DNA of 64,000 nt from Xylophilus sp. Leaf220 (lineage in GTDB: Bacteria; Pseudomonadota; Gammaproteobacteria; Burkholderiales; Burkholderiaceae_C), in the NCBI RefSeq assembly GCF_001421705.1, contig NZ_LMKO01000028.1:41733-105732 (forward strand). The letters are read 5' to 3'. The position numbers were made by a program, and so were the translations under genes. The notes beneath the pieces were generated by a model. The model saw only the letters and a program-made list of their open reading frames with translations, was not told the DNA's origin and did not search any database. This document shows, piece by piece, positions 58,001-64,000 of the stretch. Each line of letters starts with the position of its first letter. Position 1 is the stretch's first letter.

Positions 58001-61000
58001 TCCTCGCCGCCGAACCAGATCTCGCCCTGGCGGGTGACATAGACGGTGCCGCCGGCCTGGATGCTGCGGCCGTCGCCGTCCTTCGCGGTGACGACCAGCT
58101 CGACCTGGCCCGCGCTCTTCAGCTGGGTCTCGCACTGCAGCAGGCCGCGGCTGTCGCTCTTGCCGCTGCAGACCTCGCCCAGGTCCTGCGTGTCGGTGCT
58201 GTTGTCGTAGGTGTAGAAGCCGCCGACCATCCGCTTGCGGCTGGTGGTGACGGTGCGCGAGACGGCGCGCACCGACAGGGCCACGCCCTCCTTCGGCTTG
58301 CCGGCCAGGTCGAGCGCCAGGGCCTGCATCCGCAGCGCCTTCTGCACCGACACCCAGCCCTCGGTCTTGAGCCCCACGACCACGCCGGCGGGCCACAGGG
58401 TGCTGGTGCCGCGGATCGTCTGCAGCTCGCCGTTGGGGTCGGCATAGGTGGCTTCCACCAGCAGGTCGCGCGGCTGCGCGGCGGCGGGCAGGTCGGGCAG
58501 CGAGAGCTTGCCGTTGCCCTCGGCATCCAGCACCACCGGCAGCTTGTCGGCGACGACCCGGGTGTCCGTGGCCGCCTCGGGCGCTTCCTCGCCGGCGTCG
58601 TCGTCGTCGGCACCGCGCGATTGCGCATCGGCCCGGGCCCGGGGCGGCGCGAAGCTGAAGCCGCCGTAGTCGGGGAAATCGAGCGGCCGCGGCCGCACCA
58701 GGGCCGACACCCGCACCGGTAGCCGCGCCGCGCCGCCGCCGGCCACGTAGCCGACGCGCAGCTGCAGCGGCACCGCCTTGGCATCGACCAGCGGGCCCTG
58801 CTGCACCGGCGCGATGCGGCCTTCGAGCACCGGCAGGCGGAACTCCTCCACCCGGAATTCGCCGGTGGTAAGCGTCCGGCCGGCGTCGTCGCCGTCTTCT
58901 CCCGGACGCGCGGCGGGTGTGTCGTCCTGCCGCAGTTCGACGCTGTAGCTGCCCAGCTTGGCGGCCGGCGGCAGCTTGAAGGTACTCTCGGCGCTGCGGC
59001 CGCCGGTGCCGGTGCTGCGCCACGCCAGCGGCTGGGTGAACTGCTGCCCGCTGCCGACGTGGGTGATCACCAGCGTGCCCGGCCAGCGGGCCGGCAGGCC
59101 GAAGCCGGTACGGGTCTCGGTGCGTAGGTAATGCTTCATCGACACGGTTTCGCCGGCGCGCAGCAGGGTGCGGTCGAACACGGTGTGGGCGCGCTGGTCG
59201 GCCGTCGGTGCCCGGCTGGTGGGCACGTTGAAGCGCCAGGGCTCGATGCCGCGCTGCCAGTCGCTCCAGGTGAAGGCCATATCGTCGGCACCGGCGCTGC
59301 GCGCGCGGGCGCTGACGAAGTAGGCGCGGCGGTAGTCCCAGTCGTTCTCGCCGGCACAGCGCGGTGCCTCGGGCGACAGGCCCTCGATGCGGGCCAGGCC
59401 GTCGGCGTCGGTGGTGGCGGCGGCCAGCTCCTTGCCAGTGCAGTCCGAGACCCGCACCGCGGCACCCGCTACCGGCAGGCCCTTGTCGAGCGAGGTGACC
59501 CATACCGCCGCGTTCTCGCGGCCCAGCTTGAAGTGCACGCCCAGGTTGGTGACCAGCGCGCCGGTGCGCACGAACATCGGCCGCTGCGGGCCGTAGCGGT
59601 CGTCGAGCAGGGCCTCGCCCAGGCGCTGCGACGCGATCTCGACGACGTGGAAGCCCGGGTCCAGCGGAATGCCGACCACCTCGAACGGCCGCGGGTCGTT
59701 GCCCTCGGCATACGGCAGGTCGAGCGTCTTCACGCCTGCCTGGCCGCCCAGCAGCGAGACGCTGCGGGTCTCGACCCGGTCCGAGAGGCGCTTGGAACCC
59801 TCCTGCGGCAGGGCGGGCGGCAGCGGCCCGCGCACGTCGCGCTGGGCCTGGCTGCGCTGCACGCTGCCGTCGTCGTAGCGTTGCAGCAGCTTCATCCAGC
59901 GGATGATCTCGGCATCGCCCTGCGGCCGCAGGTCGCTGACCGTGCCGGCGGGCGGCGCCGCGGCGCCGGGCGCCAGCGTCTTCACCGGCAAGCCGGGCTC
60001 CACCTTGCGCAGCGTGACCGGCAGCATGCCCTTGCCGGTCTTCTCGCCGTCGGGCTCGGCGAAACGCTCTACAACGCCGAAGGGCGCGGCCGCGAACTTG
60101 GCGAGCGGCGGCAACGCGCCGGTGCGGGCCTGCAGCGGGAAGCTGCCGGCATTGCGCAGCGTGCGACCCGATGCGTCCTTGAAACCGGCGGGCAGCTCCA
60201 GCGTGTAGGTGGCGCTTTCGTCGAACGGGCCGGTGAAGCGCAGCGCGTTGACGACGCTGTCGGGATCGGGCGCCTTCTGGCCGGCGGGCCGGGCCTCGTC
60301 GCCCTCGAACACCGGCGTGCCGGCCTGGCTGCCGCCGCGCAGACGGATCGCGCCGGCCTGCTGGCGGGTGACCGGCGCGTTGAAGCGCAGCGACATCGGC
60401 CGGATCGGCAGGCAGGCGGCCTGCGCGTTCTCGCGGGAGCAGGAGAACTCGGCGGAGAAGGGTTCGCGCACCGTCCAGGTGAAGCGCTTCTCGACCGTGT
60501 TGGCCACGCCGCTGGGCGTGGACACGCCTTGGCCGAAGACGATGCTCACCTTACCGCCCGGCGGCAGGGTGCGGTTGCAGGCCAGGGTGGGAAAGGCCAG
60601 CGGCTCCTTCCCGGCCCGCTCGGCCAGGCCGGTCGCCTTGAGCACCGCGGCGCGCTGCGCGCCTTCGATCGCCCTCACCGGCACCCGCTCGCCCAGGCCG
60701 TCGACCGCGCACCAGACGTTCTGCTGCACGCTGGCCGCGGTGGCCGCGCCGTTGAGCTGCAGCACGAAGAACTGCTCCTCGTCGATCGGCTGGTAGCTGC
60801 CGGGCCGGGTGTTGACGACGATCGGGCCGCCGCTATTGAATTTATAGCTGGTGGTCGGCGCCAGCGGCTGGCCGGAGGCCGATTTGAATGCCGTGACCGG
60901 CTGCACGGTGCAGGAGACGCCCGGCGGCAGGTCGCGCGCGAAATCGAAGACCCATTCGCGGTCGCTGGTCCAGCGGCCGGTGCCCTTGCCCGCCTCGGCG

Positions 61001-61206
61001 TCGCTGCAGCGCAGCGCCAGCGGCGCCGGCGCGGCGGGGTCGCCGAAGCGGACCGCCGGGCCGTCGAACTTGGCCACCGCCTGGCGGATCCGGGCCACCT
61101 CGCCCTGCGGCGAGAAACTGCTGACCTGCAGGGCGTGGGCGGCCGGCACGGCTCCCAGTGCGGCGGCGGCAACCAGGGCGGCGAGAGCGGGACGGTGGAT
61201 CGTCAT
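55033..61206 (-). CDS. Bacterial alpha-2-macroglobulin with thioester
   Basis: The 2057-residue periplasmic protein is a protease trap that works with PbpC in envelope defence. The signal peptide ([25 protein letters not shown]) is cleaved after AHA and has no lipobox, so it is probably not a lipoprotein. Macroglobulin-like domains fill the first two-thirds. The thioester motif CLEQ is at about residue 1536 ('YPFLCLEQKTSKAVG') within the helical TED domain. A GATGATGATGA-like low-complexity insertion occurs near residue 1855. One dispersed-repeat core lies inside the coding sequence (60832-60848). Confidence 0.92.
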   Translation of the reverse strand: MTIHRPALAALVAAAALGAVPAAHALQVSSFSPQGEVARIRQAVAKFDGPAVRFGDPAAPAPLALRCSDAEAGKGTGRWTSDREWVFDFARDLPPGVSCTVQPVTAFKSASGQPLAPTTSYKFNSGGPIVVNTRPGSYQPIDEEQFFVLQLNGAATAASVQQNVWCAVDGLGERVPVRAIEGAQRAAVLKATGLAERAGKEPLAFPTLACNRTLPPGGKVSIVFGQGVSTPSGVANTVEKRFTWTVREPFSAEFSCSRENAQAACLPIRPMSLRFNAPVTRQQAGAIRLRGGSQAGTPVFEGDEARPAGQKAPDPDSVVNALRFTGPFDESATYTLELPAGFKDASGRTLRNAGSFPLQARTGALPPLAKFAAAPFGVVERFAEPDGEKTGKGMLPVTLRKVEPGLPVKTLAPGAAAPPAGTVSDLRPQGDAEIIRWMKLLQRYDDGSVQRSQAQRDVRGPLPPALPQEGSKRLSDRVETRSVSLLGGQAGVKTLDLPYAEGNDPRPFEVVGIPLDPGFHVVEIASQRLGEALLDDRYGPQRPMFVRTGALVTNLGVHFKLGRENAAVWVTSLDKGLPVAGAAVRVSDCTGKELAAATTDADGLARIEGLSPEAPRCAGENDWDYRRAYFVSARARSAGADDMAFTWSDWQRGIEPWRFNVPTSRAPTADQRAHTVFDRTLLRAGETVSMKHYLRTETRTGFGLPARWPGTLVITHVGSGQQFTQPLAWRSTGTGGRSAESTFKLPPAAKLGSYSVELRQDDTPAARPGEDGDDAGRTLTTGEFRVEEFRLPVLEGRIAPVQQGPLVDAKAVPLQLRVGYVAGGGAARLPVRVSALVRPRPLDFPDYGGFSFAPPRARADAQSRGADDDDAGEEAPEAATDTRVVADKLPVVLDAEGNGKLSLPDLPAAAQPRDLLVEATYADPNGELQTIRGTSTLWPAGVVVGLKTEGWVSVQKALRMQALALDLAGKPKEGVALSVRAVSRTVTTSRKRMVGGFYTYDNSTDTQDLGEVCSGKSDSRGLLQCETQLKSAGQVELVVTAKDGDGRSIQAGGTVYVTRQGEIWFGGEDHDRIDVLPEKKSYEPGETARLQVRMPFRQATALVAVEREGILETRVVQLRGQDPTVEIKVQEGWGPNVYVSVLALRGRLREVPWYSFFTWGFKAPREWWTAFRYEGKEYVAPTALVDLSKPAYRLGMAEIRVGTKAHRIEVKVAADKESYPVRGTARVTVRATLPDGKPAAGAEVALAAVDQALLELMPNTSWNLLEAMLQRRAWGVETSTAQMEIIGRRHFGRKAVPAGGGGGRSATRELLDTLLLWNPRVVLDAAGQAQVDVPLNDALTSFRIVAVADAGTGSFGTGQTTIRATQDLQIISGLPPLVREGDEFRAQVTLRNTTAKPMTVEATARATLLDLAPQTVEIPAGGSREVSWNVTAPEPLGQTRTEALLWEISARDTATGATARDALKARQRIVPAVPLSVQQAALVQLDGPYWLDVAAPAGALPATGAKRGGIQLMLQPRLAEGLPGVRDWFARYPFLCLEQKTSKAVGLADGALWKGVAAELPTYLDKDGLASYFPPREGQDDRGSDTLTAYLLAATHEASALHPDFVLPQAERDAMARGLAAFVEGRIQRNFWSPQKDLDVRKLAAVEALSRYGLAQGRMVGSITVAPNQWPTHAVIDWLSILKRVQDVPQRAQRLEEAQQILRGRLSYQGTKLVFSTEEGDYWWWLMANGDANTAKLMLAVMDDPAWKDDMGRLANGFIARQQGGAWHTTTANLWGGLALEKFSAKFEAAPVAGTTRATLGDASAQVDWSKVVRARPSDTGGAAHQRSFFGAPASPTGLSNNGMFLPWPAGATGATGATGAAAGASGTAQSPSTASPAGPGTLEVQQQGSGKPWLTVQSLAAVPRTAPFAAGYAVTKTVTAVEQAQPGRTTRGDVLRIVLEVNASAPMTWVVLSDPIPGGATILGSGLGRDSEIAAQAGKKDTVDPGAAWLAYEERSFEAFRAYYEYVPKGVFKVEYTVRLNNVGAFSLPATRVEAMYAPEMFGEVPNARVTVQAVP
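60832..60848. repeat. Dispersed element core inside the alpha-2-macroglobulin gene
   Basis: GCTATTGAATTTATAGC on the plus strand; in the gene's frame it encodes SYKFNS. Only the core is present, without the GCCGGC stem, so it may be a chance match to the family. Confidence 0.4.
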
Positions 61207-61370
61207 CGGGCACGGACTCCTCGGAACGGGGGCGCAAGCGTAGCCGATGCCAACGCGGTCCCTCGCGCTGTCTTACAGGAAGTGAAAGGTGCAGGGGCGA
61301 CAATCCCCCGACCTTCCTCCCCGTGCGCCGTCCCGCGCGCGCCGGCCCCCAACCGCCTCCCACGCCGCCG

Positions 61371-62543
61371 ATGCCGCCCTCGCCTTCCACCCGCCGCTGG
61401 GAAATCGACGCCCTGCGCGGCCTGATGCTGGTGCTGATGACGCTGACGCACCTGCCCACCCGGCTGACCTCGCCGGCCGGCCAGCCGTTCGGCTATGTCT
61501 CGGCGGCCGAGGGTTTCGTGCTGCTCTCGGCGTACATGGCGGGCATGGTCTACGGCCGCCTCGCCTGGAAGAAAAGCATCGCCGAGATGGAGAAGGCCTA
61601 CCTGCGCCGGGCGCTCAAGGTCTACTGGTGCCAGGCCGCCACCCTGCTCTTCCTGTTCACCGTGATCGCCTTCTTCGGCCTGAAGGTGGACCAGCCCGCG
61701 GTGAAGGACCTGATGTCCTTCTACCTGCAGAACCCCGGCACCGCGCTGGCCGCCGGCCTGCTGCTGGTCTACGAGCCGCCGCTGCTCGACATCCTGCCGC
61801 TCTACGTGCTCTTCATGCTGGCCAGCCCGTGGGTGCTGGCCGCCGCGCTGCGCCACGGCTGGGGCCCGGTGATGGGCGTGAGCGTGGCGCTCTGGGTGCT
61901 GGCCCAGTTCGGGCTGGGCGAATGGATCTACGACGCCACCGACGCCGTCGTCGGCATGCCGGTGCCCTTCCACGAGACCGGCTCCTTCGCCACCTATGGC
62001 TGGCAGTTCCTGTGGATGCTGGGCCTCTGGATGGGCGCCAGCCGCAACGACCCGCAGGCGCCGCCCTTCACCTTCCCCCACTGGACGCTGGTGGTGGCCA
62101 CCTTCGTGGTCGCGATCGGTTTCACCTGGCGCCACGTGGTGGGCCAGGCGCCGTTCGAGGGTAATTCGCAGCTCAACCTGCTGTTCGACAAGTGGACCCT
62201 GGCGCCGATGCGTCTGATCAACCTCTTCGGGCTGATGGTGATCGCGATCCGCTTCGGCCCGGCCCTGGTGCGCCGCATGCCGCGCCTGCCCTGGCTGGAA
62301 ACGATGGGCGCCGCGTCGCTCCCGGTGTTCTGCGCCCACCTGGTGGTGGTGCTGCTGGTGCTGACCTTCTTCGGCTCCAACCCCCTGGTCCATCCGTGGT
62401 GGATGGACGCGGTGCTGCTGGTGGCCTGCTTCGGCACGCTGTACCTGGTGGCGCGGGTGTCGCTGTGGCTGGACAAGCCGCCGGGAGAAGAGGTGCCGCG
62501 GCGGGCCGCGAACGCGACCGGTGCGGGCGCGTCGTCGCGCTGA
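61371..62543 (+). CDS. OpgC-type acyltransferase/membrane protein
   Basis: The 390-residue protein has about ten membrane helices and opens 'RRWEIDALRGLMLVLMTLTHLPTRL', the start of OpgC-domain proteins (acyltransferase-3 related). OpgC adds succinyl groups to periplasmic glucans in E. coli; the substrate here is unproven, as opgG and opgH are not in the window. The start at 61371 is the first ATG with a family-like sequence. It is divergent from the alpha-2-macroglobulin gene by 164 bp. Confidence 0.85.
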   Translation: MPPSPSTRRWEIDALRGLMLVLMTLTHLPTRLTSPAGQPFGYVSAAEGFVLLSAYMAGMVYGRLAWKKSIAEMEKAYLRRALKVYWCQAATLLFLFTVIAFFGLKVDQPAVKDLMSFYLQNPGTALAAGLLLVYEPPLLDILPLYVLFMLASPWVLAAALRHGWGPVMGVSVALWVLAQFGLGEWIYDATDAVVGMPVPFHETGSFATYGWQFLWMLGLWMGASRNDPQAPPFTFPHWTLVVATFVVAIGFTWRHVVGQAPFEGNSQLNLLFDKWTLAPMRLINLFGLMVIAIRFGPALVRRMPRLPWLETMGAASLPVFCAHLVVVLLVLTFFGSNPLVHPWWMDAVLLVACFGTLYLVARVSLWLDKPPGEEVPRRAANATGAGASSR

Positions 62544-62598
62544 AACCAGCGACAGGGCGCGTGCCGCGGGCGGCAGATCGCAGGGTGCGCGGCAATGG

Positions 62599-62614
62599 GC
62601 CGCCCGCAGGCGGC
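62599..62614. terminator. Possible hairpin between opgC-like and SGNH genes
   Basis: GCCGCC (62599-62604) and GGCGGC (62609-62614) with loop CGCA, lying between convergent genes. The stem is short and no T tract is seen. Confidence 0.3.
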
Positions 62615-62618
62615 GGGC

Positions 62619-63488
62619 TCAGCGGGGGGCGGTGGCCGCGGAAGACGCCAGCACGGGCGTCGGCGTCGAGGCTGCCGGCGGCGCGCTGGTCGCCAGCGTC
62701 GCCGGCCGGTCGGCCGGGTTGCCGCCCGGTGCGTCCACGTAGGCGCCGATCACCGACTGCCAGAGGTTGTAGCCCGCCTCGTTCATGTGGAGACGGTCCT
62801 GGCCGAACAGCTCCATCCGCGGCGCGCCGGTGGCATCGAGCATCGGGGTGAAGACGTCGATGTACTGCGCATTGGGCACGGTGCGCACGTACGCGGCCAG
62901 CAGGGCGTTGGCCTCGCGCACCTTCGGCATCAGGCTCGCCCGCAGCGGGCTGGGCTTGATCGAGATGTAGTCGATATGGGCATGCGGCAGCTCCTGGCGC
63001 ACGGTGCGCACGAAGCTCTGGAAGCTCTCCAGCACCTGCTCGGGCGTGCGGCCTTCGGCCAGGTCGTTGTCTCCGGCATACACCAGCACCTGGCGCGGCT
63101 TGTACTGCAGCACCAGCTGCTTCACGAAATAGTTGCAGTCGGCCATGGTGGAGCCGCCGAAACCGCGGTTGATCACCACCGGCTGCTTGCGGAAATCCTG
63201 CGCCAGGTCGGTCCACATGCGGATGGTCGAGCTGCCGACGAACAGCACGCCGTCGGTGGCGGGCGCCTTGTCGCGATCGGACGCGGCGAAGGCCGCCATG
63301 CTCGACTGCCAACGCAGCTCCGCGGCGGGAATCACCCGCGCCAGCGGATTGGTCGATGCCGCCATCCCCAGCGTGTCCCCGGCCGGCGCCGCCTGCACCA
63401 CTGCAGATCCTCCAGCCGCGGCCAGAACGGCGACAGCGAGAGCGCGGGTGGCGATACGGCGGCGGAATGCGGGGAAATCACGTTGCAT
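62619..63488 (-). CDS. SGNH/GDSL-type hydrolase, exported
   Basis: The 289-residue protein has a signal peptide ('RALAVAVLAAAGGSAVVQAAPA') and an SGNH fold: block I 'VLFVGSSTIRMW' with the serine, block II 'INRGFGGST' with Gly, block III 'VYAGDNDLAEG' with Asn, and block V 'DRLHMNEAGY' with Asp and His. It is probably an esterase acting in the periplasm; the substrate is unknown. A Pro/Ala-rich tail of about 35 residues ends it. The ATG at 63488 is preferred to an in-frame TTG five codons upstream. Confidence 0.88.
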   Translation of the reverse strand: MQRDFPAFRRRIATRALAVAVLAAAGGSAVVQAAPAGDTLGMAASTNPLARVIPAAELRWQSSMAAFAASDRDKAPATDGVLFVGSSTIRMWTDLAQDFRKQPVVINRGFGGSTMADCNYFVKQLVLQYKPRQVLVYAGDNDLAEGRTPEQVLESFQSFVRTVRQELPHAHIDYISIKPSPLRASLMPKVREANALLAAYVRTVPNAQYIDVFTPMLDATGAPRMELFGQDRLHMNEAGYNLWQSVIGAYVDAPGGNPADRPATLATSAPPAASTPTPVLASSAATAPR

Positions 63489-63643
63489 GGCGGTGGCGAG
63501 CAATAGAGTGAAGGAAGGGCTTCGTGCCTGCGGAGGGCATCGAGTTCCGCGATATTACGCAGTTGCCTACAAAAGATGCAGCATTTGGTACGTTTTACCC
63601 CACCGAATGCAAGCCCTTGTGCCCGTGCAAATACCGTGCCGGT

Positions 63644-64000
63644 TCAGAAGCTTTCCCAGTCGTCGTTGTCGCCCGCCGGCGCCTTGTCGCGTGCGGGTGC
63701 CGGGGCCGCCGCCGGCGCAGGTGCCGCCTTCGCGGCCGCCGGCTTGACGGCCCCCAGACGCGGCGCTTTCGCGGGCGCGGCCACCACCGGTGCCCGTGGC
63801 GAGGGCGCCACGGCGGCCGGCCGGGCCGCCGGGACAGGAGGCGGCACCGCCACGCATACCGCCGCCGCAGCAGGGGCCGCCACGGCATGTGCGCCCAGCT
63901 TGAACACCGATATGGCATCGGTGAGCCGCTGGGCCTGGTCGCGCAGCGAGGATGCGGCCGCCGCACTCTCCTCCACCAGCGCCGCGTTCTGCTGGGTCAT
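63644..64000 (-). CDS. Methyl-accepting chemotaxis protein (C-terminal part)
   Basis: Only the C-terminal 118 residues are in the window; the gene begins beyond base 64000. It starts within 'MTQQNAALVEESAAAASSLRDQAQRL' (key part), the end of the signalling domain, followed by a ~70-residue Ala/Pro linker. The last residues, 'NDDWESF', fit the W-x-x-F pentapeptide tether that binds CheR and CheB, so this receptor, unlike the one at 42675, can be adapted by methylation with high efficiency. Confidence 0.9.
   Translation of the reverse strand: MTQQNAALVEESAAAASSLRDQAQRLTDAISVFKLGAHAVAAPAAAAVCVAVPPPVPAARPAAVAPSPRAPVVAAPAKAPRLGAVKPAAAKAAPAPAAAPAPARDKAPAGDNDDWESF

Noticed and set aside
54899..59503. 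Open frame of about 1500 codons on the same strand as the alpha-2-macroglobulin gene, shifted frame
   Set aside because: It encodes an Arg/Gly/Ala-rich product without domains. The overlapping frame has a signal peptide, macroglobulin domains and CLEQ.

Overview
This 64 kb window is a chromosomal stretch of a very high-GC betaproteobacterium. The gene orders rpmF-plsX-fabHDG-acpP-fabF followed by rpoE-rseA-rseB-mucD, then lepA-lepB-DUF4845-rnc-era-recO-pdxJ-acpS-nagZ, fit Burkholderiales. The protein sequences and the small dispersed repeats suggest Comamonadaceae (relatives of Acidovorax, Variovorax, Xylophilus). This placement is by recognition only; no search was run. I see no prophage, insertion sequence, CRISPR array, tRNA or rRNA.

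Layout. 1-4.6 kb: the end of accD, a YggT membrane protein, a LON-substrate-binding-domain protein, lysS behind a large palindrome, and a response-regulator diguanylate cyclase. 4.7-24.7 kb: an almost unbroken minus-strand run, read from yceD and rpmF through the fatty-acid genes, the envelope-stress sigma factor with its anti-sigma system and protease, then lepA, signal peptidase, RNase III, Era, RecO, PdxJ, AcpS and NagZ. Many neighbours overlap by ATGA. 24.8-30.4 kb: maf, a RsmI-like methylase and an MFS transporter, translationally overlapped on the plus strand, converging on sppA, a HAD phosphatase and rluC on the minus strand. 30.4-37.2 kb: rne with a long leader and a very long disordered tail, yaaA, a prolyl-4-hydroxylase-like oxygenase and queF. 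37.4-41.3 kb: a red-light sensing operon of heme oxygenase, bacteriophytochrome kinase, single-domain response regulator and a small DHp (histidine phosphotransfer-like) protein. 41.4-51.1 kb: topoisomerase IB, a PAS chemoreceptor, dinB, an EamA transporter, a 2Fe-2S ferredoxin-like protein with a disordered partner, lldD and a membrane diguanylate cyclase. 51.2-64 kb: pbpC with bioB, a thioester alpha-2-macroglobulin, an OpgC-type acyltransferase, an SGNH hydrolase, and the tail of a second chemoreceptor.

The most noteworthy pattern outside the genes is a family of short palindromic elements. Each has a GCCGGC-N7-GCCGGC stem followed by a 17-base core close to GCTAYNRATTYNRTAGC. At least nine copies are spread over the window. 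Several are used by genes: one forms the last codons and stop of fabH, one provides the stop of pdxJ, one carries the queF start codon, one encodes the tail of DinB, and others lie in frame inside PbpC and the alpha-2-macroglobulin. Other structured non-coding DNA includes a 98-bp tandem repeat between era and recO, a 120-bp palindrome before lysS, and a promoter-plus-terminator unit just upstream of lepA that may be a small RNA or an attenuator.

Functionally the window is mostly core metabolism and envelope biogenesis. The phytochrome operon and three signalling outputs (two c-di-GMP synthases and two chemoreceptors) point to an environmental, light-responsive, motile bacterium.
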